From Vampirovibrio sp. (lineage in GTDB: Bacteria > Cyanobacteriota > Vampirovibrionia > Vampirovibrionales > Vampirovibrionaceae): a DNA stretch of 38,376 bases. Under the pieces are notes generated by a model. The model searched no databases, was not told the DNA's origin, and saw only the letters and a program-made list of their open reading frames with translations. A program made the position numbers and the translations under genes. Where the stretch lies: positions 1-38,376 of the forward strand of contig DAIDMR010000245.1 of assembly GCA_027448865.1 (NCBI GenBank). Reading direction: 5' to 3'. Shown here one piece after another: positions 7,793 to 16,411 of this stretch; the first letter of the stretch is position 1; the number at the start of each line of letters is the position of its first letter.

Positions 7793-8518
7793 TTAAAACA
7801 GAATAGCCGCTTCCAGAGACGCATGATTGGCGGCCCAAACCTGCTCCAGCGATTCCGCCGGGGGCAATTCCGGGTCAAAGGGCTCATCCAGACCCGGGGG
7901 GAGTTCTAAAGTCACCACCGGAATTTGCCGAATCACACCCGCATAAGTGCCAAAGGAGCCCGGCGTGGGGTAGCCGATGCTTTCCACCACCGCATAGCCT
8001 GACTGCTCCGCCATGGCCTCGGCAAACGCTCGAGCCGGACCGTCAAAGTTCAGCACTTTATAGGGGGAATGCACGGTCAGGATTTTTTGAGGCTGGTAAC
8101 GTTCAATCAGTTCAATCATCAGGCGGGTTTCCGGCTCACTGGCCGCTGCCGGTCCGGAGTAATAGGGCGTATCCCGGTTGTCTTCCGTCCAGTCCGGGGT
8201 GGGGTAGTTACGGTTTAAATCCACGCCATTGGCGTTCGCCCGAGTCCCAGCGGCCAGCCCATCCGGGTTGAGTACCGGAATAATCAGGGTGGGCCGGGCC
8301 CTAAAATCGATGGGATCCCCCGCAAACTGCCCGGCCTGCAAGTGTTCCACGAAATGAGTCACCAACTCGCCACTAATGGTTTCATCCCCGTGGAAAACGC
8401 CCACCATCAGGGTATTCAGACGCTCCGGCTGTTGAGGGCCGAAAAAAACGCCCTCAATGGGCCGGTCTTGCACCGAATGGGCCAGAATCTGGCGATGGGA
8501 AGGAAGCAGAACACTCAT
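7793..8518 (-). CDS. mpaA: M14-family zinc carboxypeptidase, MpaA-like murein peptide amidase
   Basis: It is 241 residues long, nearly the same as E. coli MpaA (about 242), which cleaves the gamma-D-glutamyl-diaminopimelate bond in murein peptides during cell-wall recycling. Zinc ligands are visible as H43 and E46 (VFHGDE) and H150 (TVHSP). The catalytic Glu is E205 (TLELPPG) and the substrate-binding Arg lies in RANANGVDLNRN. The shared strings RANANGVDLNRN, SEPET and GY.TPGSFG make an MpaA-type enzyme more likely than a general carboxypeptidase. No signal peptide, so it is cytoplasmic. It follows the DUF374 acyltransferase by 41 bases on the same strand and ends at the long inverted repeat. 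No clear Shine-Dalgarno sequence. Confidence 0.85.
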   Translation of the reverse strand: MSVLLPSHRQILAHSVQDRPIEGVFFGPQQPERLNTLMVGVFHGDETISGELVTHFVEHLQAGQFAGDPIDFRARPTLIIPVLNPDGLAAGTRANANGVDLNRNYPTPDWTEDNRDTPYYSGPAAASEPETRLMIELIERYQPQKILTVHSPYKVLNFDGPARAFAEAMAEQSGYAVVESIGYPTPGSFGTYAGVIRQIPVVTLELPPGLDEPFDPELPPAESLEQVWAANHASLEAAILF

Positions 8519-8559
8519 ACTATTATTTTAAGGGAGAAACGTCGTTTAGAGACGCTGCC

Positions 8560-9258
8560 CTAAAGACGTTCCTGATGATGAAAGCCATACTGGCGGTCGG
8601 CCTCCAGATTCACCCGCATCAATTCCGCTTCCAGCTCGGTGCAATAGGCCTGAATTTGCTCGTCGGAGAGGGCTTCAGGCACATGCAGGGGCTGGCCATA
8701 GATCAGGCGCATTTTGGTAAAAGGCATGGGGGCGTGATAATGATCCCAGGCCCGATCAAACTTGCTCAACAGCCATTCGGTGGCCGAACCCAGCGGAATG
8801 ATAGGCGCACCGGTCTGGCTGGCCAGACGAATGATCCCCGGTTTTACTTTGTAGCGTGGCCCTCGGGGGCCATCCACGGTAAAGGCAATGGACAAATCAT
8901 CTTCCAGCAATGCTTTACGAAGACCCAAAATGGCCTGCGTACCACCCCGCTTATGAGAGCCCCGCACAAAATGCCGAAAACCAATGGTGCGGGCCAGTCG
9001 GGTGATAAATTCCCCGTCGTTACTGGGGCTGACCAAAATGGCCACTTTTTCGAGTGGCACGGCCTTGAACAGGCAGTACATGCGCCCGTGCCACAGGGCA
9101 TAAATCACCGGTTTGCCTGAGTCCAGAATGGCCCAGGCTTGCGGATCGCTTGCCACGCCCTCCACCCGCCAGGAAGCCCGAATCCAGCGCAAGGGCTGAC
9201 CTGCCACCTGAGACAACAGGATCTTGAGAACACGGTTGTTTTTGAGTTTCATGCCCAT
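8560..9258 (-). CDS. DUF374-family lysophospholipid/lipid acyltransferase
   Basis: This 232-residue protein of the LPLAT superfamily (DUF374) has the blocks YALWHGRM (acyltransferase HxxxxD-like site), LVSPSNDGEF, RGSHKRGG, TVDGPRGPRYKVKPG and LASQTGAPIIPL. DUF374 proteins are predicted inner-membrane-associated acyl donors in outer-membrane lipid synthesis, often near lipid A genes, so this points to a Gram-negative-type envelope. The N-terminal 20-25 residues are basic and hydrophobic. There are two ATGs, 9258 and 9252, with only a weak GTGAAG before the first. It is divergent from rpe and probably co-transcribed with the murein amidase gene. Confidence 0.85.
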   Translation of the reverse strand: MGMKLKNNRVLKILLSQVAGQPLRWIRASWRVEGVASDPQAWAILDSGKPVIYALWHGRMYCLFKAVPLEKVAILVSPSNDGEFITRLARTIGFRHFVRGSHKRGGTQAILGLRKALLEDDLSIAFTVDGPRGPRYKVKPGIIRLASQTGAPIIPLGSATEWLLSKFDRAWDHYHAPMPFTKMRLIYGQPLHVPEALSDEQIQAYCTELEAELMRVNLEADRQYGFHHQERL

Positions 9259-9360
9259 CGCTTCACGCCATTTGCCGGAACCTGTCCCATCATAGCCTAT
9301 TTGTGATTAGATGAGAAAGTTGCTTCGTTCCGTTGTTTCCCCGCAAGGAGTGCTTCCCCC

Positions 9361-10032
9361 ATGAGCGCAGTCAGTCCCCGCTATCAAGCCCATCAGACCC
9401 TGGTGGCCCCGTCCATTCTCTCGGCGGATTTTGCCCGGCTGGGAGAGGAGTTGCAGCGGCTAGAAGCGGCCCAGGCCGACTGGATTCACGTGGATGTGAT
9501 GGACGGCATGTTTGTCCCCAACCTGACCCTGGGGCCACCGATTATGGCAGCGCTGCGCAAGCACAGCACCCTGCCTTTTGACGTACACCTGATGATTGAG
9601 CAACCCGACCGCTATCTGGCGGATTTTCGGGATGCCGGGGCCGATATCATCACCGTGCATGCGGAAGCCTGCCCGCACTTACACCGCACATTGAGCGAAA
9701 TTCGCCGATTAGGCTGCAAGGCGGGGGTCTCCCTCAACCCGGCCACGCCCGTCTCGGTCATTGAAAACGTGCTGGATGCGCTGGATTTAGTGTTGATCAT
9801 GTCCGTCAATCCCGGCTTTGGGGGGCAGACCTTTATTCCCCAGAGCCTGAAGAAGCTGGCTCAGGTGAAGGCGCTAATCGCCGATCGGCCTATTTTTCTG
9901 GAGGTGGACGGTGGGGTTTCGCCCAAAAACGCAGCCGAAGTGCGAGCCGCCGGAGCCAACGTCATTGTGGCCGGTTCCGCCGTGTTTAAAGCCGAGGATA
10001 TGGCCGCCACCATTCAGGCCCTGAAGGGGTAA
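9361..10032 (+). CDS. rpe: Ribulose-phosphate 3-epimerase
   Basis: It interconverts ribulose-5-phosphate and xylulose-5-phosphate in the pentose phosphate pathway. The 223-residue TIM barrel shows the full family signature: [73 protein letters not shown] and [10 protein letters not shown]. The metal-binding His and Asp residues are conserved. AAGGAG lies 10 bases before the ATG at 9361. The longer competing frame 9333..9581 is a shadow. It is followed by a repeat-containing spacer rather than another pathway gene, so it appears monocistronic. Confidence 0.95.
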   Translation: MSAVSPRYQAHQTLVAPSILSADFARLGEELQRLEAAQADWIHVDVMDGMFVPNLTLGPPIMAALRKHSTLPFDVHLMIEQPDRYLADFRDAGADIITVHAEACPHLHRTLSEIRRLGCKAGVSLNPATPVSVIENVLDALDLVLIMSVNPGFGGQTFIPQSLKKLAQVKALIADRPIFLEVDGGVSPKNAAEVRAAGANVIVAGSAVFKAEDMAATIQALKG

Positions 10033-10155
10033 TCAGGCCCTGGCCGACGCTGGGGATCGATTCAGTCTGATTCGTCTGGCTGATCCATTTAACTGATTCA
10101 TTCCAATCTGAGCGCACGCCTGTAAACCGCCCCGTCACTTGCTTTGAGTCGTCCT

Positions 10156-10205
10156 GTCATCCCCACGCAAAATGAAGACTGGATTCCCGCCTCCGCGGGA
10201 ATGAC
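10156..10205 (+). repeat. Dispersed palindromic repeat, copy 3, with a degraded inverted half
   Basis: CTGGATTCCCGCCTCCGCGGGAATGAC at 10179-10205 is the intact half. Just before it, GTCATCCCCACG at 10156-10167 is a diverged inverted partner, so the unit is a ~50-bp imperfect palindrome. Confidence 0.8.
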
Positions 10206-10288
10206 AATTGCACCATAAGACAAGATTCACTGCCAGAAAGGAAACGCCCCATCAATTCCTTGTGACGCGGTAACGCGCAAGAAACAGC

Positions 10289-10315
10289 CTGGATTCCCGC
10301 CTCCGCGGAAATGAC
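10289..10315 (+). repeat. Dispersed palindromic repeat, copy 4
   Basis: This copy is identical to the one at 10179-10205 except for one base (GCGGAAAT in place of GCGGGAAT), in the same orientation and 110 bases apart. The intervening 83 bases are unique. Confidence 0.8.
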
Positions 10316-10446
10316 AAATATTTTGCAATGGAACGCGAAGGATCTTCTTCCATTTTCAAGAGGGCTTGCCGTTTCTGGATCAAAGTTCATGGACTCTAGG
10401 CCGAAACAGATTACAGTGGAAAAACACCGTAATCTCGGGAGTCCGA

Positions 10447-11136
10447 ATGGTCAGGCCTCAAAACAGTATCCATTGCCTTGCAGGTCTGTTTGCAGCGCTA
10501 GTGCTTGGCGTCCTGCTGCCCCCCACAGGCGGGTGGGCCTGGGATGGCGACTGGACGCAGGGACGTTCCGGCTATGGGAACGATATCTTTGAAGACACTG
10601 GCCGCAGCGACGGACAGGCGGGTACCGATCCGCCTCAAAAATTCTGGAAGGCCGATCCTCGGGACCATGCCAACGTAGATCCGGAGGAGTTGCACGATTA
10701 CTTCGACAAGCGCAAAAACCGGGATTACGTTCCCTACGCTTTAGCCCGGGTGGAACAGGCCCTGCGCTATCAAAATTTCATCCTGCCCAAGGGCTACTAC
10801 CTCATCAAACCGGGCGATGCCAATGAGGGCTCTCCGCTGGTTACAATCAGCAGCCTGCAAACGCCCGTAGAAAACAGCTCAGCCCCAGCCCAGCCAGTTC
10901 AGCCCGGCAATCGACCTGCCAGCCTCAGCAAGCGGGTGGCCTTTTACCAGAGCTTTGTGATCATTCGACAAGGCAAAGTGCTGGGGGTGGTGCCGGTGCA
11001 TCGCATGACGCCCTACAAGCCGCCCCGGGAGGTCAAAGCGCCCCGGCAGGCCCTGGCCTGGGTGGCCTGGGAGAACCGTCGGCCCGTCCTCAAGTTTTAT
11101 TATAAAAAATGGCTATATGAAACGGACTTTCAGTAG
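10447..11136 (+). CDS. Secreted orphan protein
   Basis: Starting at the ATG at 10447 (GGGAG five bases upstream) gives 229 residues with a clear signal peptide: MVRPQ followed by the hydrophobic core LAGLFAALVLGVLLPP and a probable cut near GGWA. The track start at 10366 would bury this signal, so I reject it. The mature part is polar. It has an acidic Trp/Gly-rich beginning, a DPEELHDYFDKRKN helix-like segment, a Pro/Ser/Ala linker around residues 140-160, and a beta-rich C-terminal part ending LKFYYKKWLYETDFQ. No family recognised. It is probably periplasmic or cell-surface, first of several secreted orphans in this stretch. Confidence 0.7.
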   Translation: MVRPQNSIHCLAGLFAALVLGVLLPPTGGWAWDGDWTQGRSGYGNDIFEDTGRSDGQAGTDPPQKFWKADPRDHANVDPEELHDYFDKRKNRDYVPYALARVEQALRYQNFILPKGYYLIKPGDANEGSPLVTISSLQTPVENSSAPAQPVQPGNRPASLSKRVAFYQSFVIIRQGKVLGVVPVHRMTPYKPPREVKAPRQALAWVAWENRRPVLKFYYKKWLYETDFQ

Positions 11137-11255
11137 CCCCATATTGTCAATCCATAGGTGGCGGGATATGCTTTGCCGCACTTTTGATAGAATAGGCCAA
11201 TGCACTCTTTTGGATGCCCCCATTTTGATCCCAAAACGCAAAGGTTCTGTTCCCC

Positions 11256-11573
11256 TTGATTCTGGAAGCGTTTAGTACGCACTTAAAGACCAATACCATT
11301 CCGGACAAGCCACCGGAACGCATTTTAATGGAATGGTTGACCAGCATCCTGCTGTTCCCGCCGGCACCCGGCGATCAGGTGGGTCGGGTCATCCACACCG
11401 AAATTGCCATGAGCGAATGCAACGGCCAATTTTTATTTGAGGGCACCAGCAAAACCGGACGCGAACTCCTGCGATCACTCACCTTGTACTGCCGTAGTTA
11501 CGATCACTGGCAATTCAGCCGCTGGGTACACGAAGTCCGGGCTTCCGACTTTCAGTGCCAGTATGATGCCTAG
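11256..11573 (+). CDS. Small orphan protein
   Basis: The track uses a TTG start (11256) giving 105 residues; an ATG at 11328 would give 81 (MEWLTSILLFPPAPGDQ...). Neither has a strong ribosome site, although AAAGG precedes the TTG by about 12 bases. No domain, signal peptide or membrane span is recognised. The mid-region HTEIAMSECNGQFLFEGTSK looks like a beta hairpin, and the C-terminus is aromatic and acidic. Codon choice resembles the neighbours, which favours a real gene over the opposing ORF 11147..11347. Confidence 0.5.
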   Translation: MILEAFSTHLKTNTIPDKPPERILMEWLTSILLFPPAPGDQVGRVIHTEIAMSECNGQFLFEGTSKTGRELLRSLTLYCRSYDHWQFSRWVHEVRASDFQCQYDA

Positions 11574-11625
11574 CCGCAAGCAGGCGCTCATCAATGATGA
11601 CAGTAACAGGCGACAGTGACAGGCG

Positions 11626-11859
11626 CTAATAGCGGCAGGCCCTGACAAAGGCCTTCACGTCCTGTTCTTTCAGGGTGCCGGAGGGGGCGTTCCGCATATC
11701 CTGCTCAAAAACGCAGCCCAGCCATTGCTGCCCTTCCAGCACCGGCACAGAATCCAGCCGATGCAAGCGCATCAGACGCAGGGCTTCTGAGGCGTAATCG
11801 TTGGCGGACACAAAGAAAGTCTCCGAAGGATGCTGTGGGGCTGCCGTGCGCAATGCCAT
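11626..11859 (-). CDS. Single-CBS-domain mini-protein
   Basis: In this 77-residue protein residues 15-55 fit one CBS motif: FFVSANDYASEALRLMRLHR, then LDSVPVLEGQQWLGCVFEQDM (the 'vPVld...lvGvv...Dl' pattern). CBS motifs normally act in pairs to bind adenosyl ligands, so this one would have to dimerise with itself or with another protein. GGGAGA lies about 11 bases before the ATG. No enzyme or channel partner is adjacent; the nearest neighbours are orphans. The ligand cannot be guessed. Confidence 0.65.
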   Translation of the reverse strand: MALRTAAPQHPSETFFVSANDYASEALRLMRLHRLDSVPVLEGQQWLGCVFEQDMRNAPSGTLKEQDVKAFVRACRY

Positions 11860-12149
11860 GGTCGTTATTGTCTCCCGTTGCGATGCCTGCTGAAAGATTC
11901 AGCTTAATAGTTCGCAGCCTGATGTGATTTGCACCGGCCCATAAGCGCTCACAAAGCCGAAGCTTCAGTCAGAACCTCTGGCATCAGGCGGTTCGGTCTA
12001 TTTCTGAATGAAAACGAATGATTAAAGCGAATATATAAGACTGTATGGATTGTCCGCCCGAAAGTCTATTACCCAAACAGGCAGAACCAGCCCCACTGCT
12101 CAGCAAAAGGCTTTCAATCAGGCCAGGCAGCGTTCACTGATAAAACTGC

Positions 12150-12285
12150 CAAAAAAAGAAAAAAGCACAACCCAAAAAATGGCGTTGTGCGCGCTATGAG
12201 GAGTTAACTGTAAGTGCAAGTTGAAGTGAAGCTTTGAAAGTCAGAAGGAGGAGTATCGAAATGCCAGTGAGGAGTGAAATCTTAT
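12150..12285 (-). ncRNA. Candidate small RNA with three ACUCCUC motifs
   Basis: On the minus strand a promoter-like pair (TTAAAG-N17-TATATT) would start a transcript near 12285. The transcript runs about 135 bases to an intrinsic terminator. It contains ACTCCTC exactly three times (plus-strand GAGGAGT at 12269-12275, 12248-12254 and 12198-12204), always outside the terminator stem. This motif is complementary to the Shine-Dalgarno core GAGGAG, as in C-rich trans-acting sRNAs that block translation. No homologous family is recognised. The plus strand lacks a terminator, so the minus strand is preferred. Alternative: the plus-strand GGA repeats are a CsrA-binding element. Confidence 0.5.
12152..12190 (-). 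terminator. Rho-independent terminator of the small-RNA candidate
   Basis: On the minus strand GCACAAC-(12-base loop)-GTTGTGC is a perfect 7-bp stem (12165-12190) followed by TTTTTTCTTTTTTT (12152-12164 plus one stem-adjacent T). It is directional, because the plus side has no T run. Confidence 0.8.
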
Positions 12286-12291
12286 GTTATT

Positions 12292-12320
12292 AATATAGAC
12301 CAGAGTCCCAAAAACTTTAA
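12292..12320 (-). promoter_or_regulatory. Promoter-like element for the small-RNA candidate
   Basis: On the minus strand TTAAAG (-35, 12315-12320), exactly 17 bases of spacer, and TATATT (-10, 12292-12297, five of six consensus bases). The predicted start is near 12285. Confidence 0.45.
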
Positions 12321-12442
12321 TTTTAGACCTTAAAGCCCGTCCCCCAAGGCTTTCACCCCATAAAAACCCCTCATTTCCCTGAAAAACACCCCAAAACAGA
12401 AACAATTCTTAACAAAACCAGTTGTGCCTCACTCACAACCGG

Positions 12443-12658
12443 TTATGACAGCTTCCCGGGATTGACAGGTAAGTGGCTCGAAAGCCCCGACGACAACAAC
12501 GAAGGCAAGGAGACATGTGGATTTCGCCGAAGGAGAGCGGGCACGGCCTTGCCCGGAGCCCCCTCCAGTATGCTCCCCCGTTGCTGTTGCTCTTGGGCGG
12601 CCCCGCTGGCCTCATTCTGGAGAAATTGCAAGAGGCACTCTTCGTTCAAATTCATCAT
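12443..12658 (-). CDS. Possible small orphan protein
   Basis: The 71-residue ORF starts MMNLNEECLLQFLQNEASGA with a Glu/Gln-rich helical first half and a Leu/Ser/Pro-rich second half. No domain. The Shine-Dalgarno signal is weak (AGG about 12 bases upstream). It lies upstream of, and on the same strand as, the small-RNA candidate, but the small RNA has its own promoter-like element. Competing plus-strand ORFs cover the same bases. It may not be a gene. Confidence 0.25.
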   Translation of the reverse strand: MMNLNEECLLQFLQNEASGAAQEQQQRGSILEGAPGKAVPALLRRNPHVSLPSLLSSGLSSHLPVNPGKLS

Positions 12659-12898
12659 GCGTACAGCTACCTACCTGGACTCCCCGTGGGGAAACCGCCT
12701 ACACCGTTTCATACTAACCAAATTACGCACCGTCATCATCGACCAACCGATTTAAATTTCCCTACGACCCGGGATCTACAGTTGTTGGGGTAGAGCCCGA
12801 ATGAAGTTCGGGGCGGACTCCCCCCGGTTCACAAATCCCTGTACTATTGAAGATGAGCATTATGGTTTCAAAATCGGTGAGGGAGTGTTAAACACCAT

Positions 12899-13555
12899 AT
12901 GAATCAAGCATTACTCAGAAAGATTTTTGGCCTGTTGGCGGTTGGACTCTTTGTTCTGAACAGCCAGGTACCCCCCGCACAAGCCGAGCTATGCGGCATG
13001 GCGGGCTCCAACGCCAGCATACCGGGTAATCAGTTTGCCGGGTACTGGCAGACCACCTTCGGGCTCATGCGGCTGGTGCAATTTGGCCCCAACTGGGTGG
13101 AAGGCCCTGGCAGCGCCTCGGGCTACATTCGGGGTACCCAGACCGGCCCCCTGCTTCAAGGCCGATTGGGGGAAGATCCCGGTCAACTCCACGGGGCCAA
13201 CGTGACCCTACAAATGAGTGAAGGCGGTCGTTGCCTGAAGGGCACCTACGTCTTTGACGGTGACAAGGAGGTCAATGAAATCCTTGGATTCCGCATCCAG
13301 CGACCCGGCCAGCCTTACAGCTTTTATTACGAACTGACCGATCGCACCGAACAGCTAAAGCGCCTGACCGGAGGCATACTGGATTTGGGCACCGTTGATG
13401 GGCCAGACTTCAGGGCCTTTCCGAACGGTTTTGTTCCGGGCGTCCTGCCGCCGGTAGCCCCGGTCACCCCCCTAGGACAGTCATCAGCCTCTGAGGACAA
13501 TACGGACCCGGATGCTCACGAGGATAATCACGAGCGCCCGGAAGGATATGAGTAA
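12899..13555 (+). CDS. Secreted orphan protein with a disordered acidic tail
   Basis: This 218-residue protein has a textbook signal peptide (MNQALLRK, core IFGLLAVGLFVL, cut site PPAQA before ELCG). The mature domain (about 30-165) is rich in Gly and beta-forming residues, with QFAGYWQTTFGLMRLVQFG, GYIRGTQTG and CLKGTYVFDG. It reads like a beta-barrel or jelly-roll-type 'background-corrected' domain, but no family is certain. Two Cys residues (about 32 and 112) could form a disulfide. The last ~40 residues are Pro-rich and then Asp/Glu/His-rich (DNTDPDAHEDNHERPEG), probably disordered. GAGGGAG is 13 bases before the ATG. It converges with the next minus-strand gene two bases away. Confidence 0.7.
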   Translation: MNQALLRKIFGLLAVGLFVLNSQVPPAQAELCGMAGSNASIPGNQFAGYWQTTFGLMRLVQFGPNWVEGPGSASGYIRGTQTGPLLQGRLGEDPGQLHGANVTLQMSEGGRCLKGTYVFDGDKEVNEILGFRIQRPGQPYSFYYELTDRTEQLKRLTGGILDLGTVDGPDFRAFPNGFVPGVLPPVAPVTPLGQSSASEDNTDPDAHEDNHERPEGYE

Positions 13556-13557
13556 GT

Positions 13558-13959
13558 TTAAACCCGCTCATCCAGTTGATAGCCGACAGCAGCCCCCACC
13601 AAAGGGCCAACAACCCACCCAATCACGGGGATGCTGCGTCCTGCCGACCAGCCGAGACTGGCTCCGGCAACCGCGCCATCCCAATTGGGATCCAGGGCTT
13701 TGGACACAGGGGATTTACGAAGTCCCTGAAGCCCGGACTGGCCTTGCTCCGCCTGAGCAAACTCAGCCTGATTGAACAGAAATCCCTGAATCTGCAGGCT
13801 TTGTTCCGGTTTTTGCATCAAATTGATAAAACCCGTACAGCCGATACCAAACAGGCCACCCAGTAACAAAACAGCCGCCAGCAGCCGATTTCCGCTTTTA
13901 ATCAGCAGGCCGGTGCGATGGTGGGTAACGGACAACCAGTTGCGGTCAGCGTTAGGCAT
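13558..13959 (-). CDS. Membrane-anchored glycine-zipper orphan
   Basis: Using the ATG at 13959, which has GGAAGGAG six bases upstream, the protein has 133 residues; the track start at 14037 adds 26 residues that span the ribosome site. Residues about 20-45 form a membrane span or signal (LLAAVLLLGGLFGIGC), with a Cys at its end that does not fit a strict lipobox. The C-terminal third is a glycine-zipper-like segment (GAVAGASLGWSAG, then VIGWVVGPLVGAAVGYQL), as in small outer-membrane or pore-associated proteins. Function unknown. It converges with the secreted orphan at 12899. Confidence 0.7.
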   Translation of the reverse strand: MPNADRNWLSVTHHRTGLLIKSGNRLLAAVLLLGGLFGIGCTGFINLMQKPEQSLQIQGFLFNQAEFAQAEQGQSGLQGLRKSPVSKALDPNWDGAVAGASLGWSAGRSIPVIGWVVGPLVGAAVGYQLDERV

Positions 13960-14202
13960 ACGAACTCCTTCCAAACCCGTCTTTTCCCGTATTGAAAAAT
14001 GGGTCTGAATCGATGCATTATTTAAATATAAAAACAATCAACCGAACAGAATTGCTCAGCGCAAGGTCAGGCTCCCCTAACGCCTGTCAGATTGGCGGTA
14101 AAATAAAGTGAAGGATGCCACCCGACCGTTCAAAAGGAAGCGGCAAGGTTTGATTGGTTGACGGCGAAACCAGTGAGAGCATGAAACGGTGAATCACTAA
14201 AA

Positions 14203-14856
14203 ATGATGAATCTGCGGCAGTTACGGCTAAAAAAATGTACCGGGATCATTATATTTTTATCCCTGTTGTTTTGCCTATTCACCGGGTGGGCAGTGGCCGA
14301 AAAAACAGTGACCGCCAAGGCCAGAATCAGCAGCGATGCGGAACTGGCCCAACTCAAGCAGGATTTGGACAAACTGGACACCCTGGTCAGTCAGGGGCTG
14401 GTGGGGGAAGCCTCCGTGGTGGCGGGACAGGAAATTCGAGCGCGGGATATCTACCGGCGCTATCTGGACAAAGCAGCCTCCATGAGCCAGGAACTGCTCA
14501 GGGTCAATCAGAAAATCAACACGGCGGGTCAGGATATTTCCCTGCAACAACTGGGGGCCATTTGCCAAAAGGTCAGTCTGGCCAATCTGCGGTTTAAAAG
14601 CACATTCCAGCTTGGCGAAGACCAATTTCAAAGCTATCAGCTGATTCAGGAGGCCCTGTCCAATCTGGAAGCGGCTACTGAATACTGGCGAGTCTCCAAT
14701 CGCTATCGAAAAGTCTATCGGGGCGGTGTCAAGGAACAGATGGAAGACGATGAAATCCTGCGGGTACGCTTGTTAAAAGCAGTGAACGCCATTGAGGAAT
14801 TGAAACTCCTGATGGACACCCGAGCGGCCCTGTCAAAGGATCTGGAAGAAGATTAA
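14203..14856 (+). CDS. Secreted, helical (coiled-coil-like) orphan
   Basis: This 217-residue protein has a basic N-region (MMNLRQLRLKKC), a strong hydrophobic core (GIIIFLSLLFCLF) and a probable signal cleavage after AVA before EKTV. The mature chain is almost all helix-forming with heptad-like stretches (AELAQLKQDLDKLDTLVSQ, AINAIEE-like repeats near the end). It suits a periplasmic coiled-coil or helical-bundle protein. Two adjacent ATGs (14203, 14206) are possible; GGTGA is about 11 bases upstream. No domain recognised. It is the last of the local secreted orphans before ahcY. Confidence 0.7.
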   Translation: MMNLRQLRLKKCTGIIIFLSLLFCLFTGWAVAEKTVTAKARISSDAELAQLKQDLDKLDTLVSQGLVGEASVVAGQEIRARDIYRRYLDKAASMSQELLRVNQKINTAGQDISLQQLGAICQKVSLANLRFKSTFQLGEDQFQSYQLIQEALSNLEAATEYWRVSNRYRKVYRGGVKEQMEDDEILRVRLLKAVNAIEELKLLMDTRAALSKDLEED

Positions 14857-14983
14857 ATCGGGCTCCAACCAGAGCGTCTGAACCCGGCAGGGGGCATCGG
14901 GCGGCTGCTTGGCTTGGGCTTGCTTCTTTGGTAAAGTGGGCCCGTAGGTCACTATGCAAACAATATGACCGCAATGAATTTAG

Positions 14984-16267
<1,284 letters not shown>

Positions 16268-16299
16268 CCCCAAGGGACGCTAAACGCTTTAAGCAAACT

Positions 16300-16341
16300 C
16301 TAAAGGCCTCCTTTTCTATTGAGAAGGGGGCCTTTAGATTT
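16300..16341. terminator. Long bidirectional-type hairpin terminator between ahcY and the nuclease gene
   Basis: CTAAAGGCCTCCTTTTC at 16300-16316 pairs through 17 positions (two G-U) with GAGAAGGGGGCCTTTAG at 16321-16337 around a TATT loop. T-rich bases flank it only weakly. It lies 33 bases after the ahcY stop and about 75 bases beyond the convergent nuclease stop, so it may serve both. Confidence 0.75.
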
Positions 16342-16411
16342 GAGCCCTGTCGAAAGGCAAAACCAGCGTCCCCACCAGCGCCAAGGTCAATTCATAGGGG
16401 TGAGGTTTTTC

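Larger units (their letters stand above)
10033..10446. other. Repeat-bearing spacer between rpe and a secreted orphan
   Basis: The stretch holds dispersed palindromic repeat copies at 10156-10205 and 10289-10315. The minus ORF 10157..10390 is built on those repeats and is not credible. No promoter can be singled out. Confidence 0.5.
11860..12898. other. ~1 kb without a clear protein gene
   Basis: 11860-12150: nothing recognised. 12150-12320: a minus-strand small-RNA candidate with its own promoter and terminator (annotated separately). On the opposite (plus) strand a 10-codon ORF (12261-12293) follows a strong AAGGAGGAG. 12300-12440: C/A-rich, nothing seen. 12443-12658: a weak minus ORF. 12795-12812: a hairpin CCCGAA-TGAAG-TTCGGG of unknown role in the leader of the next gene. 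The overlapping plus ORFs 12462..12755, 12473..12793 and 12517..12717 look like mutual shadows. Confidence 0.5.

Noticed and set aside
12795-12812. Hairpin CCCGAA-TGAAG-TTCGGG as a riboswitch or terminator
   Set aside because: No T run and no known aptamer signature; kept only as a note in the regional entry.
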